A DNA stretch of 64,000 bases, taken from the NCBI RefSeq assembly GCF_002258315.1, contig NZ_NOYD01000013.1, positions 1-64,000 of the forward strand. The letters run 5' to 3'. Both the position numbers and the translations under genes were made by a program. The DNA is from Rhodococcus sp. 06-462-5. GTDB lineage: Bacteria; Actinomycetota; Actinomycetes; Mycobacteriales; Mycobacteriaceae. This document shows positions 36,730 to 45,604 of this stretch, piece by piece (positions within the stretch are counted from its first letter, which is position 1; the number at the start of each line of letters is the position of its first letter). The notes below the pieces were generated by a model. That model was not told the DNA's origin. It did not search any database and saw only the letters and a list, made by a program, of their open reading frames with translations.

Positions 36730-38892
36730 CTATTTGAGCCCGGCCGCATCCATCCCGCGCAGTTCCTTCTTCAGATCCTGGATCTCGTCGCGCAGTCGGC
36801 CGGCGAGCTCGAACTTGAGCTCGCGTGCCGCGTTCATCATCTGATCGGTCATGTTCTTGATCAGATCGGCCAGCTCGGCACGCGGCATCGACGACACGTC
36901 CTGGCCCTCGTACACCCCGGTGCTGACCGACCTACCCGCCTCGCCCTGCGCGCGTCGACCCCGGCTGGCGTTGCGACCGGACCCACCGACCTCGACGACG
37001 GAATCGGTGTCCTCGGCCTCCTGATACACCTGGTCGAGGATGTCGGCGATCTTCTTGCGCAGCGGCTGCGGATCGACGCCTCGCTCCTTGTTGTACGCGA
37101 TCTGCTTCTCGCGCCGACGCTCGGTTTCCTCGATCGCGTAGGTCATCGAATCGGTCATCTTGTCGGCGTACATGTGGACCTCGCCGGAGACGTTTCGCGC
37201 AGCACGGCCGATGGTCTGGATGAGGCTGGTACCGCTGCGGAGGAAACCTTCCTTGTCGGCGTCGAGAATCGCCACCAACGAGACTTCGGGCAGGTCGAGA
37301 CCCTCACGGAGCAGGTTGATGCCCACCAGCACGTCGTACTCGCCCAGCCGCAGCTGCCGGAGCAGTTCGACGCGGCGCAGCGTGTCGATGTCCGAGTGCA
37401 GGTAGCGGACACGAATGCCGAGTTCGAGCAGGTAGTCGGTGAGATCCTCCGACATCTTCTTGGTCAGCGTGGTGACCAGCACGCGCTCGTCCTTCTCCGC
37501 GCGTTCCCGGATCTGATGAACCAGGTCGTCGATCTGGCCCTTGGTCGGTTTGATGACGACCTTGGGGTCGACGAGTCCGGTGGGACGGATCACCTGCTCG
37601 ACGAACTCTCCCCCGGTCTGGCCCAGCTCGTACTTGCCCGGAGTTGCCGAAAGGTAGACCGTCTGACCGATTCGCTGGGTGAACTCCTCCCACGTCAACG
37701 GTCGGTTGTCGGTTGCGGACGGCAAGCGGAACCCGAAGTCGACGAGGTTGCGCTTGCGCGACATGTCGCCCTCGTACATGGCTCCGATCTGCGGCACCGT
37801 CACGTGAGACTCGTCGATGACGAGCAGAAAGTCCTCGGGGAAATAGTCGATCAGCGTGGCGGGCGCGGTGCCTGCACCACGACCGTCGATGTGCCGCGAG
37901 TAGTTCTCGATACCCGAGCAGAATCCGACCTGCTTGATCATCTCCAGGTCGTATTGCGTCCGCATCCGAAGCCGCTGAGCCTCGAGCAGTTTTCCTTTGC
38001 CCTCCAGCTCGGCGAGCCGACCCTCGAGTTCGGCTTCGATGTCCTTGACGGCTCGTTCCATTCGCTCCGGACCGGCAACGTAGTGCGTGGCCGGGAAGAT
38101 GCGCACCGAATCCACCTGCCGAACGATGTCGCCGGTGAGCGGATGCAGGTAGTACAGCGCTTCGATCTCGTCGCCGAAGAACTCGATGCGAATGGCCAGT
38201 TCCTCGTAGGACGGAATGATCTCGACGGTGTCACCGCGAACCCGGAACGATCCGCGGGTGAAGGCCATGTCGTTGCGGGTGTACTGCACGTCCACCAGCA
38301 GCCGGAGCAGCGCGTCACGCTGCACTTCGACGTTGACCTCCAGCTCGATCGACCGATCGACGTACGACTGCGGGGTACCGAGACCGTAGATGCACGACAC
38401 CGACGCCACCACGACCACATCGCGGCGCGAGAGCAGCGATGCCGTCGCCGAGTGCCGCAGACGTTCGACATCGTCGTTGATGGACGAGTCCTTCTCGATG
38501 TAGGTATCGGTCTGCGCTATGTACGCCTCGGGCTGGTAGTAGTCGTAGTACGAGACGAAGTACTCGACTGCATTGTTGGGCAACATGTCTCGCAGCTCGT
38601 TCGCCAACTGCGCCGCCAGCGTCTTGTTCGGTGCCATCACCAGGGTTGGTCGCTGCAGCTTCTCGATGAGCCAGGCGGTGGTGGCCGATTTACCGGTACC
38701 GGTGGCACCGAGCAGGACGACGTCCTTCTCGTCCGCCTTGATCCGGCGTTCGAGCTCGGCGATGGCGGTCGGCTGATCGCCCGCCGGTACGTGTTCGCTG
38801 ACGACCTCGAACGCCGGTCCGGTGCGCTCGATTGCGCCCACCGGACGGTGTTCGGAGTGCGCGACAACGGGATGTTCGGATGCAAACGCCAT
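36730..38892 (-). CDS. uvrB: excinuclease ABC subunit B
   Basis: Central helicase-like component of nucleotide excision repair. The 720-residue product has Walker A GATGTGKS, the beta-hairpin region [21 protein letters not shown], the helicase motifs DESHVT and QTIGRAARN, and a C-terminal UVR domain ([12 protein letters not shown] onwards) that contacts UvrC. The ATG at 38890-38892 has no ribosome site but a -10 hexamer 6 bases upstream, so it is probably leaderless. Its promoter matches the RecA-independent damage promoter. Confidence 0.98.
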   Translation of the reverse strand: MAFASEHPVVAHSEHRPVGAIERTGPAFEVVSEHVPAGDQPTAIAELERRIKADEKDVVLLGATGTGKSATTAWLIEKLQRPTLVMAPNKTLAAQLANELRDMLPNNAVEYFVSYYDYYQPEAYIAQTDTYIEKDSSINDDVERLRHSATASLLSRRDVVVVASVSCIYGLGTPQSYVDRSIELEVNVEVQRDALLRLLVDVQYTRNDMAFTRGSFRVRGDTVEIIPSYEELAIRIEFFGDEIEALYYLHPLTGDIVRQVDSVRIFPATHYVAGPERMERAVKDIEAELEGRLAELEGKGKLLEAQRLRMRTQYDLEMIKQVGFCSGIENYSRHIDGRGAGTAPATLIDYFPEDFLLVIDESHVTVPQIGAMYEGDMSRKRNLVDFGFRLPSATDNRPLTWEEFTQRIGQTVYLSATPGKYELGQTGGEFVEQVIRPTGLVDPKVVIKPTKGQIDDLVHQIRERAEKDERVLVTTLTKKMSEDLTDYLLELGIRVRYLHSDIDTLRRVELLRQLRLGEYDVLVGINLLREGLDLPEVSLVAILDADKEGFLRSGTSLIQTIGRAARNVSGEVHMYADKMTDSMTYAIEETERRREKQIAYNKERGVDPQPLRKKIADILDQVYQEAEDTDSVVEVGGSGRNASRGRRAQGEAGRSVSTGVYEGQDVSSMPRAELADLIKNMTDQMMNAARELKFELAGRLRDEIQDLKKELRGMDAAGLK

Positions 38893-38898
38893 TTCACA

Positions 38899-38921
38899 AG
38901 CGTAGACGCGACCACCGACAA
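38899..38921 (-). promoter_or_regulatory. PafBC-type (RecA-independent DNA-damage) promoter of uvrB
   Basis: On the minus strand TTGTCGGTG (38913-38921), 8 bases, TACGCT (38899-38904), then 6 bases to the ATG. This fits TTGTCRGTG-N8-TANNNT, the motif known from mycobacteria for LexA-independent damage induction by PafBC. No SOS box is seen. Confidence 0.75.
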
Positions 38922-38969
38922 GTTCCGTCGGAGAGACCCACACACCGGTTCCCGGTAGCTTCTACAGGC

Positions 38970-39515
38970 ATGGTCGCTCACACGTCAGCCGGTGCGCACA
39001 CCGTCGTTCATGCCCCCAAGCACGAGACGTTCGACCTCGTCGCCAAGACGAACGTGGATCCCAAGGGGTTCGTCCGTGTCGTCGACGAATACCGCGTCGA
39101 GCCGTGGGGGCTGTACATGGCCCGCCCGTCCGATCACGCCCATTTCGACTACCTGGAGTCCTGGTTGCTGCCTGCTCTGGGGCTGCGGGCCTCGGTGTTC
39201 CACTACCTCCCTGCGCACGCCCGCGATCAGGACTACTACGTCGACATCGGCGAGTACACCGCCGGCACCACCCGATGGACATCCGTCGACCACTATCTCG
39301 ACCTCAGTGTCCGTACCGGCCGCGATTACGACCTGCTGGACGTCGACGAGTTGTTCGACGCTCGGGTGGCGCAACACCTCGACACCCCCACGGCCGAGCT
39401 CGCGCTGGCCAGATCCATCACGGCCATCGAAGGACTGACGCGGCACGACTACGACCTGAACGCGTGGCTCGCGTCCGTCGGCATGCCGACCGAGTGGAAC
39501 GGCAAACCGTCCTGA
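38970..39515 (+). CDS. DUF402 domain protein
   Basis: A 181-residue protein whose core (residues 85-150) matches the DUF402/FomD-like fold: DYYVDIGEYTAG, then DHYLDLSVRTGRDYDLLDVDELFDA, where the acidic residues bind metal in characterised relatives such as nucleoside diphosphatases. It lies between uvrB and coaE as in mycobacteria (Rv1632c region, from memory). A TAGCTT hexamer sits 8 bases before the ATG with no ribosome site. The substrate cannot be inferred. Confidence 0.82.
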   Translation: MVAHTSAGAHTVVHAPKHETFDLVAKTNVDPKGFVRVVDEYRVEPWGLYMARPSDHAHFDYLESWLLPALGLRASVFHYLPAHARDQDYYVDIGEYTAGTTRWTSVDHYLDLSVRTGRDYDLLDVDELFDARVAQHLDTPTAELALARSITAIEGLTRHDYDLNAWLASVGMPTEWNGKPS

Positions 39516-39531
39516 TCGAGCCCGAACCGAT

Positions 39532-40749
39532 TCACGCAGTCCAGTTCGTCTCCTCCGCCCACTGCCATGCCCGACGGTATGCCACATCGAACCACGGGGC
39601 CTTCGCGTTCTCGTATGCCTCGATCGCCGATTCGAAGTCGGTGATTCCGGCAGCGGCCTCGGAGGCGCGTCGCTTGATTCCGGAATATTCGGTGGTGATG
39701 CTGTCGTCCGCCCGCAGCCAGTCACGAAACAGCAGGGCGAACGTCTGATTCGGCCAGCCGTCCACGCGAATGTGCACGTTCGCCGGCCGACCGGGGTCCG
39801 CGCTGCCGTGAAAACGCTTGGACCACACGGCCGGATCGGCTTCGCCGCCGATTCCGTATGCGGGCTTCGGATGGTCGAAATTGCTGGACTCTCGCCGAGG
39901 GAACCCAGCCACGCGCAACTGTTCGGCGACGGCATCGGCGTCGTCGAGCCCTCGCACGGTGATCTGGATGTCGATGACGTCCTTGGCGTCGAGGCCGGGC
40001 ACTGCGGTAGAGCCGACGTGGTCGATTCGGACTGCTTTGTCGGCGCAGGCAAGGGCCAGGCGCGAGATGATGCGTCGGGCCTGCAATTCCCACGAGGGGT
40101 CGGCCGTCACCTGTTCCGGATGAACACGCGCGATGATCCCCTCCCTGATGTTGCGCTCGAAGGGAATCAGTCGGTCGTTCCACAGGGCTCGGACATCGTC
40201 GTCGACGCTGCCCGGCGCACCGGTGTTGTCGATCCACACGTCGGCCGCGGCTCGGCGCGCATCATCGGTCGCCTGCGCTGCGATCCGCGCGCGGGCGTCG
40301 GCCTCGGGCATGCCCCGCTGTCCCGTGAGACGACGCACCCGTTCCTCGGCGTCGACCCACACGATGACCACGAGGTGAAAGAACGGGCCCATCGATCCCT
40401 CGACGAGCAGTGGAATGTCTTGCACCACAACGGCATCCGGCGCTGCTCCGTCGATGATCTCGGCGGTGCGCGCACCGACCAACGGATGAACGATGGCGTT
40501 GAGCTTCTTGCGGGATTCCTCGTCGCCGAATGCCTTGGCCGCCAAGGCCGGACGGTCGAGCGAGCCATCGGGTGCAAGAATGTCGGCTCCGAAGGTATCG
40601 GTCAATTGTTGCAGCCCAGGTGTTCCCGGCTCCACGACTTCACGGGCCAGTAGATCGGAGTCGACGAGCACTCCCCCGAGTTCGGTCAGCACCTTCGCAA
40701 CGGTCGATTTTCCGGCACCTATTCCACCGGTCAGTCCCAGTCTCAGCAT
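39532..40749 (-). CDS. coaE: dephospho-CoA kinase fused to a GrpB domain
   Basis: Last step of coenzyme A synthesis: phosphorylates dephospho-CoA. The 405-residue product has the P-loop GGIGAGKST at residues 8-16, the kinase domain to about residue 200, and a C-terminal GrpB/UPF0157 nucleotidyltransferase-like domain (VRIDHVGSTAVPGLDAKDVIDIQI). This fusion is typical of Mycobacteriales (407 residues in M. tuberculosis, as I recall); the GrpB part is thought to aid folding of the kinase. Start ATG at 40747-40749 begins at the conserved MLRLGLTGG. Confidence 0.95.
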   Translation of the reverse strand: MLRLGLTGGIGAGKSTVAKVLTELGGVLVDSDLLAREVVEPGTPGLQQLTDTFGADILAPDGSLDRPALAAKAFGDEESRKKLNAIVHPLVGARTAEIIDGAAPDAVVVQDIPLLVEGSMGPFFHLVVIVWVDAEERVRRLTGQRGMPEADARARIAAQATDDARRAAADVWIDNTGAPGSVDDDVRALWNDRLIPFERNIREGIIARVHPEQVTADPSWELQARRIISRLALACADKAVRIDHVGSTAVPGLDAKDVIDIQITVRGLDDADAVAEQLRVAGFPRRESSNFDHPKPAYGIGGEADPAVWSKRFHGSADPGRPANVHIRVDGWPNQTFALLFRDWLRADDSITTEYSGIKRRASEAAAGITDFESAIEAYENAKAPWFDVAYRRAWQWAEETNWTA

Positions 40750-40878
40750 GCACCCAGTCTGACACTCGAACACGCCGAAGCACACCAGCCTCAAATGCAC
40801 CGCTTTCGGAGTTCGGTCGGTTATCTTCGACGAGCGCGACCTCGATGTGCCGACCCACCGCTATTGAAAAGGACACCC

Positions 40879-41088
40879 ATGCGAAGCAATCAGATCCAAC
40901 CGGGTCGGCACCGCCTTGGCATGGATGCAGGCGTTCATTGCATTCTCATCCCGGAAGTAGCCTCGGCGTTGGCCGACCATCGGCGCAACTGGTTCACCAA
41001 CCTCCTGACCCCCGCCCGCCACAGCTTCGCCACCATGCGCAAGCGCACGGAGAGCGTCGGCCAGTGGAGTCCAGCCACCGCCGCGTAG
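40879..41088 (+). CDS. small hypothetical protein
   Basis: A 69-residue basic protein with no recognisable domain. Support: AAAAGGA precedes the ATG by about 6 bases, a hairpin follows the stop, and the chain has a plausible composition (PEVASALADHRRNWFTNLL). It fills the gap between coaE and rpsA, which it meets convergently with rpsA. It could still be a chance frame. Confidence 0.5.
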   Translation: MRSNQIQPGRHRLGMDAGVHCILIPEVASALADHRRNWFTNLLTPARHSFATMRKRTESVGQWSPATAA

Positions 41089-41110
41089 TTCGCACTCCCC
41101 CTCCACCATG

Positions 41111-41134
41111 GGCCCGGTTCATCCGAACCGGGTC
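41111..41134 (+). terminator. hairpin after the small plus-strand gene
   Basis: CCCGGTT (41113-41119) pairs with AACCGGG (41126-41132), extendable by two bases each side. It shares its core with the larger rpsA hairpin 50 bases further on. Confidence 0.6.
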
Positions 41135-41180
41135 CATTGTCGTGTCCGCAGGGTTCCTACTCACCTGATTCGAACGAGAA

Positions 41181-41211
41181 AGCCCCGGTTCTCGTGGAGA
41201 GAACCGGGGCT
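41181..41211 (-). terminator. rpsA terminator
   Basis: AGCCCCGGTTCTC (41181-41193) pairs perfectly with GAGAACCGGGGCT (41199-41211), 13 bases with a 5-base loop, 34 bases after the rpsA stop. No U-tract. Confidence 0.8.
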
Positions 41212-41244
41212 CGGTGTCACACCCTCACGGGCGGACCACATCTA

Positions 41245-42723
41245 TCAGGCGTTGCCCGACAGCTTCTCGCGAAGTGCAGCGAGCTGCGCATCGCTGGCCA
41301 GCGATCCACCGGTCGAGGCCGGAGCCGACGCTGCGGGAGCGTCGCCTTCTGCATCGGCGGGAGCCTGACCCGACTCGGAGGAGTAGTTGGTGTTGGCGGC
41401 TTCGGCAGCTTCGTCCTTGGCCGTCTTCTCCATCTGAGCGGTGTGCATCTTGTGGCGACGCTCTGCCTCGGCGTAGCGGCCTTCCCACTCTTCACGCTGC
41501 TTCTCGTAACCTTCGAGCCATTCGTTGGTCTCGGAGTCGAAGCCCTCGGGGAAGATGTAGTTGCCACCCTCGTCGTACGAGTCGGCCATGCCGTACTTGG
41601 ACGGATCGAACTCTTCTGCGTAGTCCTCGTTGGCCTGCTTGAGGCTCAACGAAATCCGGCGACGCTCGAGATCGATGTCGATGACCTTGACGAGTGCGTC
41701 GTCGCCGACACCCACGACCTGGTCCGGAACCTCCACGTGGCGCTCGGCCAGCTCGGAGATGTGCACGAGGCCCTCGATGCCCTCTTCGACGCGCACGAAT
41801 GCACCGAAGGGAACCAGCTTGGTGACCTTGCCGGGCACGATCTGGCCGATCGCATGGGTGCGAGCGAACTGGCGCCACGGATCTTCCTGAGTTGCCTTGA
41901 GCGACAGGGAAACACGCTCGCGGTCCAAGTCGACGTCGAGAACCTCGACGGTGACCTCGGTGCCGACCTCGACAACCTCGGACGGGTGATCGATGTGCTT
42001 CCAGGACAGCTCGGAGACGTGCACGAGTCCGTCGACGCCACCCAGGTCCACGAAGGCACCGAAGTTGACGATGGAGGACACGACGCCCTTGCGGACCTGG
42101 CCCTTCTGGAGCTGGTGCAGGAACTCGCTGCGGACCTCGGACTGGGTCTGCTCGAGCCATGCGCGGCGCGACAGGACCACGTTGTTGCGGTTCTTGTCGA
42201 GCTCGATGATCTTGGCCTCGATCTCCTTGCCGACGTACGGCTGGAGGTCGCGGACGCGACGCATCTCGACGAGCGAGGCGGGAAGGAAGCCACGGAGACC
42301 GATGTCGAGGATGAGTCCACCCTTGACGACCTCGATGACGGTGCCCTTGACGGCCTCGTCCTTCTCCTTGAGCTCCTCGATCGTGCCCCAAGCGCGCTCG
42401 TACTGAGCTCGCTTCTTGGACAGGATCAAACGGCCTTCCTTGTCCTCCTTGGTGAGGACGAGTGCTTCGATCTCATCTCCCACGGAGACGACCTCGTTGG
42501 GGTCGACGTCGTGCTTGATGGAGAGCTCGCGGGAAGGAATGACGCCTTCGGTCTTGTAACCGATGTCGAGTAGAACCTCGTCACGATCGACCTTGACGAT
42601 GGTGCCCTCGACGATGTCACCATCGTTGAAGTACTTGATCGTGGCGTCGATGGCGGCGAGAAAATCCTCTGCGGAGCCGATATCGTTGACGGCTACCTGC
42701 GGTGAGGTTGTGGTTGAGGGCAT
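41245..42723 (-). CDS. rpsA: 30S ribosomal protein S1
   Basis: RNA-binding ribosomal protein aiding mRNA recruitment. The 492-residue product has four S1 motifs (about residues 35-105, 125-190, 210-280, 295-365), fewer than the six of E. coli and usual in actinobacteria, followed by an acidic, low-complexity tail with a coiled stretch (EGYEKQREEWEGRYAEAERRHK). The ATG at 42721-42723 has GGAG 11 bases upstream. In M. tuberculosis it has been discussed as a pyrazinoic-acid target. A long leader with a strong hairpin precedes it. Confidence 0.97.
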   Translation of the reverse strand: MPSTTTSPQVAVNDIGSAEDFLAAIDATIKYFNDGDIVEGTIVKVDRDEVLLDIGYKTEGVIPSRELSIKHDVDPNEVVSVGDEIEALVLTKEDKEGRLILSKKRAQYERAWGTIEELKEKDEAVKGTVIEVVKGGLILDIGLRGFLPASLVEMRRVRDLQPYVGKEIEAKIIELDKNRNNVVLSRRAWLEQTQSEVRSEFLHQLQKGQVRKGVVSSIVNFGAFVDLGGVDGLVHVSELSWKHIDHPSEVVEVGTEVTVEVLDVDLDRERVSLSLKATQEDPWRQFARTHAIGQIVPGKVTKLVPFGAFVRVEEGIEGLVHISELAERHVEVPDQVVGVGDDALVKVIDIDLERRRISLSLKQANEDYAEEFDPSKYGMADSYDEGGNYIFPEGFDSETNEWLEGYEKQREEWEGRYAEAERRHKMHTAQMEKTAKDEAAEAANTNYSSESGQAPADAEGDAPAASAPASTGGSLASDAQLAALREKLSGNA

Positions 42724-42820
42724 GTGTTGAGTTGCTCCGGACGGGTTGGGTATCGGTTGATGGATGTTCGGTCGGACTTGTGAAACGTGTGCAACACGAG
42801 CACATTCCGCGGAACCGTTG

Positions 42821-42855
42821 CCGGGTCCGCATGCGTCGACGCCGGGCGGACCCGG
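42821..42855 (-). promoter_or_regulatory. strong hairpin in the rpsA leader
   Basis: CCGGGTCCGC (42821-42830) pairs perfectly with GCGGACCCGG (42846-42855), 10 bases with a 15-base loop. If transcription starts near 42882 it lies early in a leader of about 160 bases. S1 represses its own translation in other bacteria, so a regulatory role is plausible. Confidence 0.5.
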
Positions 42856-42888
42856 CCTGGGCGCAGCATGAACACACTCGCGTTGAAC

Positions 42889-42918
42889 AGGGTACGCGAT
42901 GCCGCAGTACCAGCACAA
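42889..42918 (-). promoter_or_regulatory. probable rpsA promoter
   Basis: Minus strand: TTGTGC (42913-42918), 18-base spacer, TACCCT (42889-42894). It overlaps the region in front of the divergent methyltransferase gene, whose own TAGAGT hexamer (42926-42931) lies 6 bases before its GTG. Confidence 0.5.
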
Positions 42919-42937
42919 ACCCGGTTAGAGTCGGCGT

Positions 42938-43765
42938 GTGACCGATCTTTCCACACCGTCGTCCACTCCCGGCCGCGGCCGAATCGATTCGGTCGCGAGC
43001 GACCGCGCGAGTCGCCTCTGGTGGGATTCCGACGCCGAGAGCTACCACCGTACGCACGGCGCGTTTCTGGGAGTGACGACCGAATCCGGGGAGTTCGTCT
43101 GGTGCCCGGAGGGGCTGCACGAGGGCGACGTGCATCTGCTGGGCGACGTCGTGGGCAAGGACGTCCTCGAGGTGGGCTGCGGCAGCGCACCGTGCGCCCG
43201 CTGGCTCGGGACCCAGGGTGCGCGCGCGATCGGTCTCGACATCTCGATGGGCATGTTGCAGCGCGGCGTCGATGCCATGGCCGCGGGCGGGTCGACGGTT
43301 CCGCTGGTGCAGGCCAGTGCCGAGTCCTTGCCGTTCGCCGACGAGCGGTTCGACATCGTCTGCTCGGCATTCGGTGCGGTGCCGTTCGTCGCGGACTCCG
43401 CCAATGTGATGAAGGAAGTGGCGCGGGTACTGCGGCCGGGCGGGATCTGGGTGTTCGCCGTCAATCATCCGATGCGCTGGGTGTTCCCCGACGACCCCGG
43501 GGTGGGCGGTCTGACCGCGACGATTCCGTACTTCGACCGGACCCCCTACGTCGAGTACGACGCCGACGGGACCCCCAATTACGTGGAGCATCACCGCACG
43601 ATCGGTGATCGCGTGCGCGAGCTGGTCGCCGCCGGCCTCGAGGTTCGCGACATCGTCGAACCGGACTGGCCGGAGTGGCTCGACCGTGAGTGGGGTCAGT
43701 GGAGCCCACTGCGCGGGCAACTCTTTCCCGGCACCGCGATCTTCAGCAGCCGCAAGCCCCTCTGA
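42938..43765 (+). CDS. class I SAM-dependent methyltransferase
   Basis: A 275-residue Methyltransf_11-type enzyme. Motif I VLEVGCGSAPCARWL (about residue 76), the acidic end of strand 2 in AIGLDIS, and motif for strand 4 FDIVCSAFGAVPFV are visible; the C-terminal half resembles small-molecule methyltransferases. Substrate not predictable. The GTG start has no ribosome site and a -10 hexamer directly upstream, so it is probably leaderless. It converges with the dehydrogenase gene. Confidence 0.88.
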   Translation: MTDLSTPSSTPGRGRIDSVASDRASRLWWDSDAESYHRTHGAFLGVTTESGEFVWCPEGLHEGDVHLLGDVVGKDVLEVGCGSAPCARWLGTQGARAIGLDISMGMLQRGVDAMAAGGSTVPLVQASAESLPFADERFDIVCSAFGAVPFVADSANVMKEVARVLRPGGIWVFAVNHPMRWVFPDDPGVGGLTATIPYFDRTPYVEYDADGTPNYVEHHRTIGDRVRELVAAGLEVRDIVEPDWPEWLDREWGQWSPLRGQLFPGTAIFSSRKPL

Positions 43766-43780
43766 CCGAGAGTGCCGCGA

Positions 43781-44878
43781 TCAGCGCCGATGCACCCGGG
43801 CTTCGACGGCCTCCGTGAATGCACTGGTCGAGGCCTGCCCGCCGAGGTCTGCTGTCGCGACCCCGGATTCGACCGTGGCGTCGACTGCGTGTCGGATCCT
43901 GCCCGCGGCCGCGGCCAACCGTTCGTCCCGATGCCGTGGGGCGAGCCACTCGAGCAGCATCGCGGCCGACAGGAAGAGCGCCGTCGGATTGGCACGGTTC
44001 TTGCCTGCGATGTCCGGTGCCGATCCGTGCGAGGCCTGGGCCATCGCCTGCGTTTCCGAGGAGTTGATCGACGGCGCGGTGCCCAGCGACCCGGACAGCT
44101 CACCCGTCAGATCCGACAGAATATCGCCGAACATGTTCTCGGCCACGATGACGTCGTACTCCTCGCCCCGTCGAACCAGGTGTGCTGCAAGGGCATCGAC
44201 GTGTTCCTCGGTGACCTCGACGTGCGGAAACTGTTCTCCCACTGCGCGGCACGCATCGCGGAACAGTCCCGTCGTCATCGACAGCACGTTGGTCTTGTGC
44301 ACGATCGTCAGCTTTCGATTGCGTCGCTCGGCCAACGAGAACGCTTCGTGAGCAATGCGTTCGCAGGCCGCGCGGGTGAACACTCCGACCGCCAGAGCCA
44401 CATCGGGGGTGGGCATGAACTCCCCGCTGCCGACGAACATGTTGCGATCGGCATAGAACCCCTCGGTGTTCTCCCGCACGACCACCAGATCCATTCGCGG
44501 CGATACCGCTCGTACGCCGGGCAGTGCCTTCGCCGGCCGGATGTTGGCGAACAGATCGAAGTTCTTGCGAATCCGTCCGCCCGGAGTCAGCTGCGATCGG
44601 AACGGCTCCGGATACGAGGCGCTGTCGTGCGGTCCGAGAATCCAGCTTTCGAGCTCGCCCAACTTCGCGAGCGTGGAATCGGGTATGGGCGTCCCGTGCT
44701 CGTCGACGGCACCGAGCCCCAGCGGCAGGTGCACCCAGTCGACAGCCGGTCCACCGGCGGCCGCGAGGGCCGCGTCGACCACCCGGATCGTCGCGGGCAC
44801 GATCTCGTGGCCGATCCCGTCGCCGGTCATGGCCCCGATCCGTAGTGCCGTTGCATTGTGACCGTCCGTCTGCGACAT
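43781..44878 (-). CDS. isocitrate/isopropylmalate dehydrogenase family protein
   Basis: NAD(P)-dependent beta-decarboxylating dehydrogenase, 365 residues. Visible: GDGIGHEIVPATIRVVDAAL at the N terminus, the substrate arginines in RENTEGFYADR, the lysine in IVHKTNVL and the metal site VIVAENMFGDILSD. The sequence is closer to the tartrate/homoisocitrate-like branch than to LeuB; no leucine genes are nearby, so the substrate is open. The ATG at 44876-44878 has GGAGG 5 bases upstream, better than the ATG one codon earlier. Divergent from the RNA ligase-like gene with about 10 bases between start codons. Confidence 0.87.
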   Translation of the reverse strand: MSQTDGHNATALRIGAMTGDGIGHEIVPATIRVVDAALAAAGGPAVDWVHLPLGLGAVDEHGTPIPDSTLAKLGELESWILGPHDSASYPEPFRSQLTPGGRIRKNFDLFANIRPAKALPGVRAVSPRMDLVVVRENTEGFYADRNMFVGSGEFMPTPDVALAVGVFTRAACERIAHEAFSLAERRNRKLTIVHKTNVLSMTTGLFRDACRAVGEQFPHVEVTEEHVDALAAHLVRRGEEYDVIVAENMFGDILSDLTGELSGSLGTAPSINSSETQAMAQASHGSAPDIAGKNRANPTALFLSAAMLLEWLAPRHRDERLAAAAGRIRHAVDATVESGVATADLGGQASTSAFTEAVEARVHRR

Positions 44879-44888
44879 CATGGCCTCC

Positions 44889-45395
44889 ATGGTGCAGTCC
44901 GCAGAACTTCTCCTCGACTCCGGCCTCGACGCAGCGGTTCGCCGCGAGTGGGCGGCACTGTCCGACGCCGGCCTCCCGAGCCAGAACCGGCACCGCGGTG
45001 AGTCGAACCGCCCGCACGTCACCGTCGCGGTGGCGTCGTCGATGCCGGACGCGGTGGACGACGGTGATGCGGTCCGCTTCGATCCGTTCGATGTGCGTCT
45101 CGGTGGGCTCGTGGTGTTCGGTGGTCGATCGATCACCCTGGCGAGACTGGTGGTTCCATCGAGCGAGTTGCTCGATCTGCACGCCCGGCTGTACGAGGCC
45201 GTGGGCGAACGTTCGCTCGATCACCTCGAACCCGGCCGATGGACGCCGCACGTGACGGTGGCCCGACGGTTGACGCCCGAGGAGGCAGGAGCAGCGGTGC
45301 GCCTGCTCTCGGTGGACGTCGACGATCTGGTCGGATCTGCAGTTGCGCTGCGCCGATGGGACGGCGAGGCCAAGCGCGAATGGCGGATCGGCTGA
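44889..45395 (+). CDS. 2'-5' RNA ligase family protein
   Basis: A 168-residue 2H phosphoesterase-fold protein. The two catalytic HxT motifs are present: RPHVTVAV (near residue 43) and WTPHVTVARR (near residue 117). Family members hydrolyse or form 2',3'-cyclic phosphate and 2'-5' bonds; the physiological substrate in actinobacteria is unknown. Start is uncertain between ATGs at 44880 and 44889; the first would overlap the ribosome site of the divergent gene. It converges with a small membrane-protein gene. Confidence 0.85.
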   Translation: MVQSAELLLDSGLDAAVRREWAALSDAGLPSQNRHRGESNRPHVTVAVASSMPDAVDDGDAVRFDPFDVRLGGLVVFGGRSITLARLVVPSSELLDLHARLYEAVGERSLDHLEPGRWTPHVTVARRLTPEEAGAAVRLLSVDVDDLVGSAVALRRWDGEAKREWRIG

Positions 45396-45405
45396 CCTGG
45401 GCACC

Positions 45406-45522
45406 CTAGAACCGGAAGTCGCCGAATTGAGTCACCTCCGCGTGGGTATCGGGAGCGAAGCCTGCGATCACGAGGGCGTCGAGGGCCAGGAACAACAGCA
45501 CAACTACCAATACAATTGTCAT
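45406..45522 (-). CDS. small single-span membrane protein
   Basis: A 38-residue protein: MTIVLVVVLLFLALDALVIAG forms one membrane helix, followed by a short acidic tail FAPDTHAEVTQFGDFRF. GGAAG lies 8 bases before the ATG. The hydrophobic start with a polar tail and the good ribosome site favour a real gene. It stands between the RNA ligase-like gene (convergent) and the AdpA-like regulator (divergent). I cannot assign a function. Confidence 0.55.
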   Translation of the reverse strand: MTIVLVVVLLFLALDALVIAGFAPDTHAEVTQFGDFRF

Positions 45523-45558
45523 GCCGCTAGCTTCCAACCCGCGGGAAGCGTGCACGAG

Positions 45559-45604
45559 TGGCAGTAACGCCATATATCGACGATTTTCTGCCATACTTCT
45601 GGGC
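45559..45604 (+). promoter_or_regulatory. inverted TGGCAG pair and promoter of the AdpA-like regulator gene
   Basis: TGGCAGTAAC (from 45559) and, inverted, TGGCAGAAAA (ending at 45593) face each other 23 bases apart. Both resemble the AdpA consensus TGGCSNGWWY apart from the fifth base. A CATACT hexamer then stands 7 bases before the ATG at 45605. The regulator may control itself. Confidence 0.4.
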
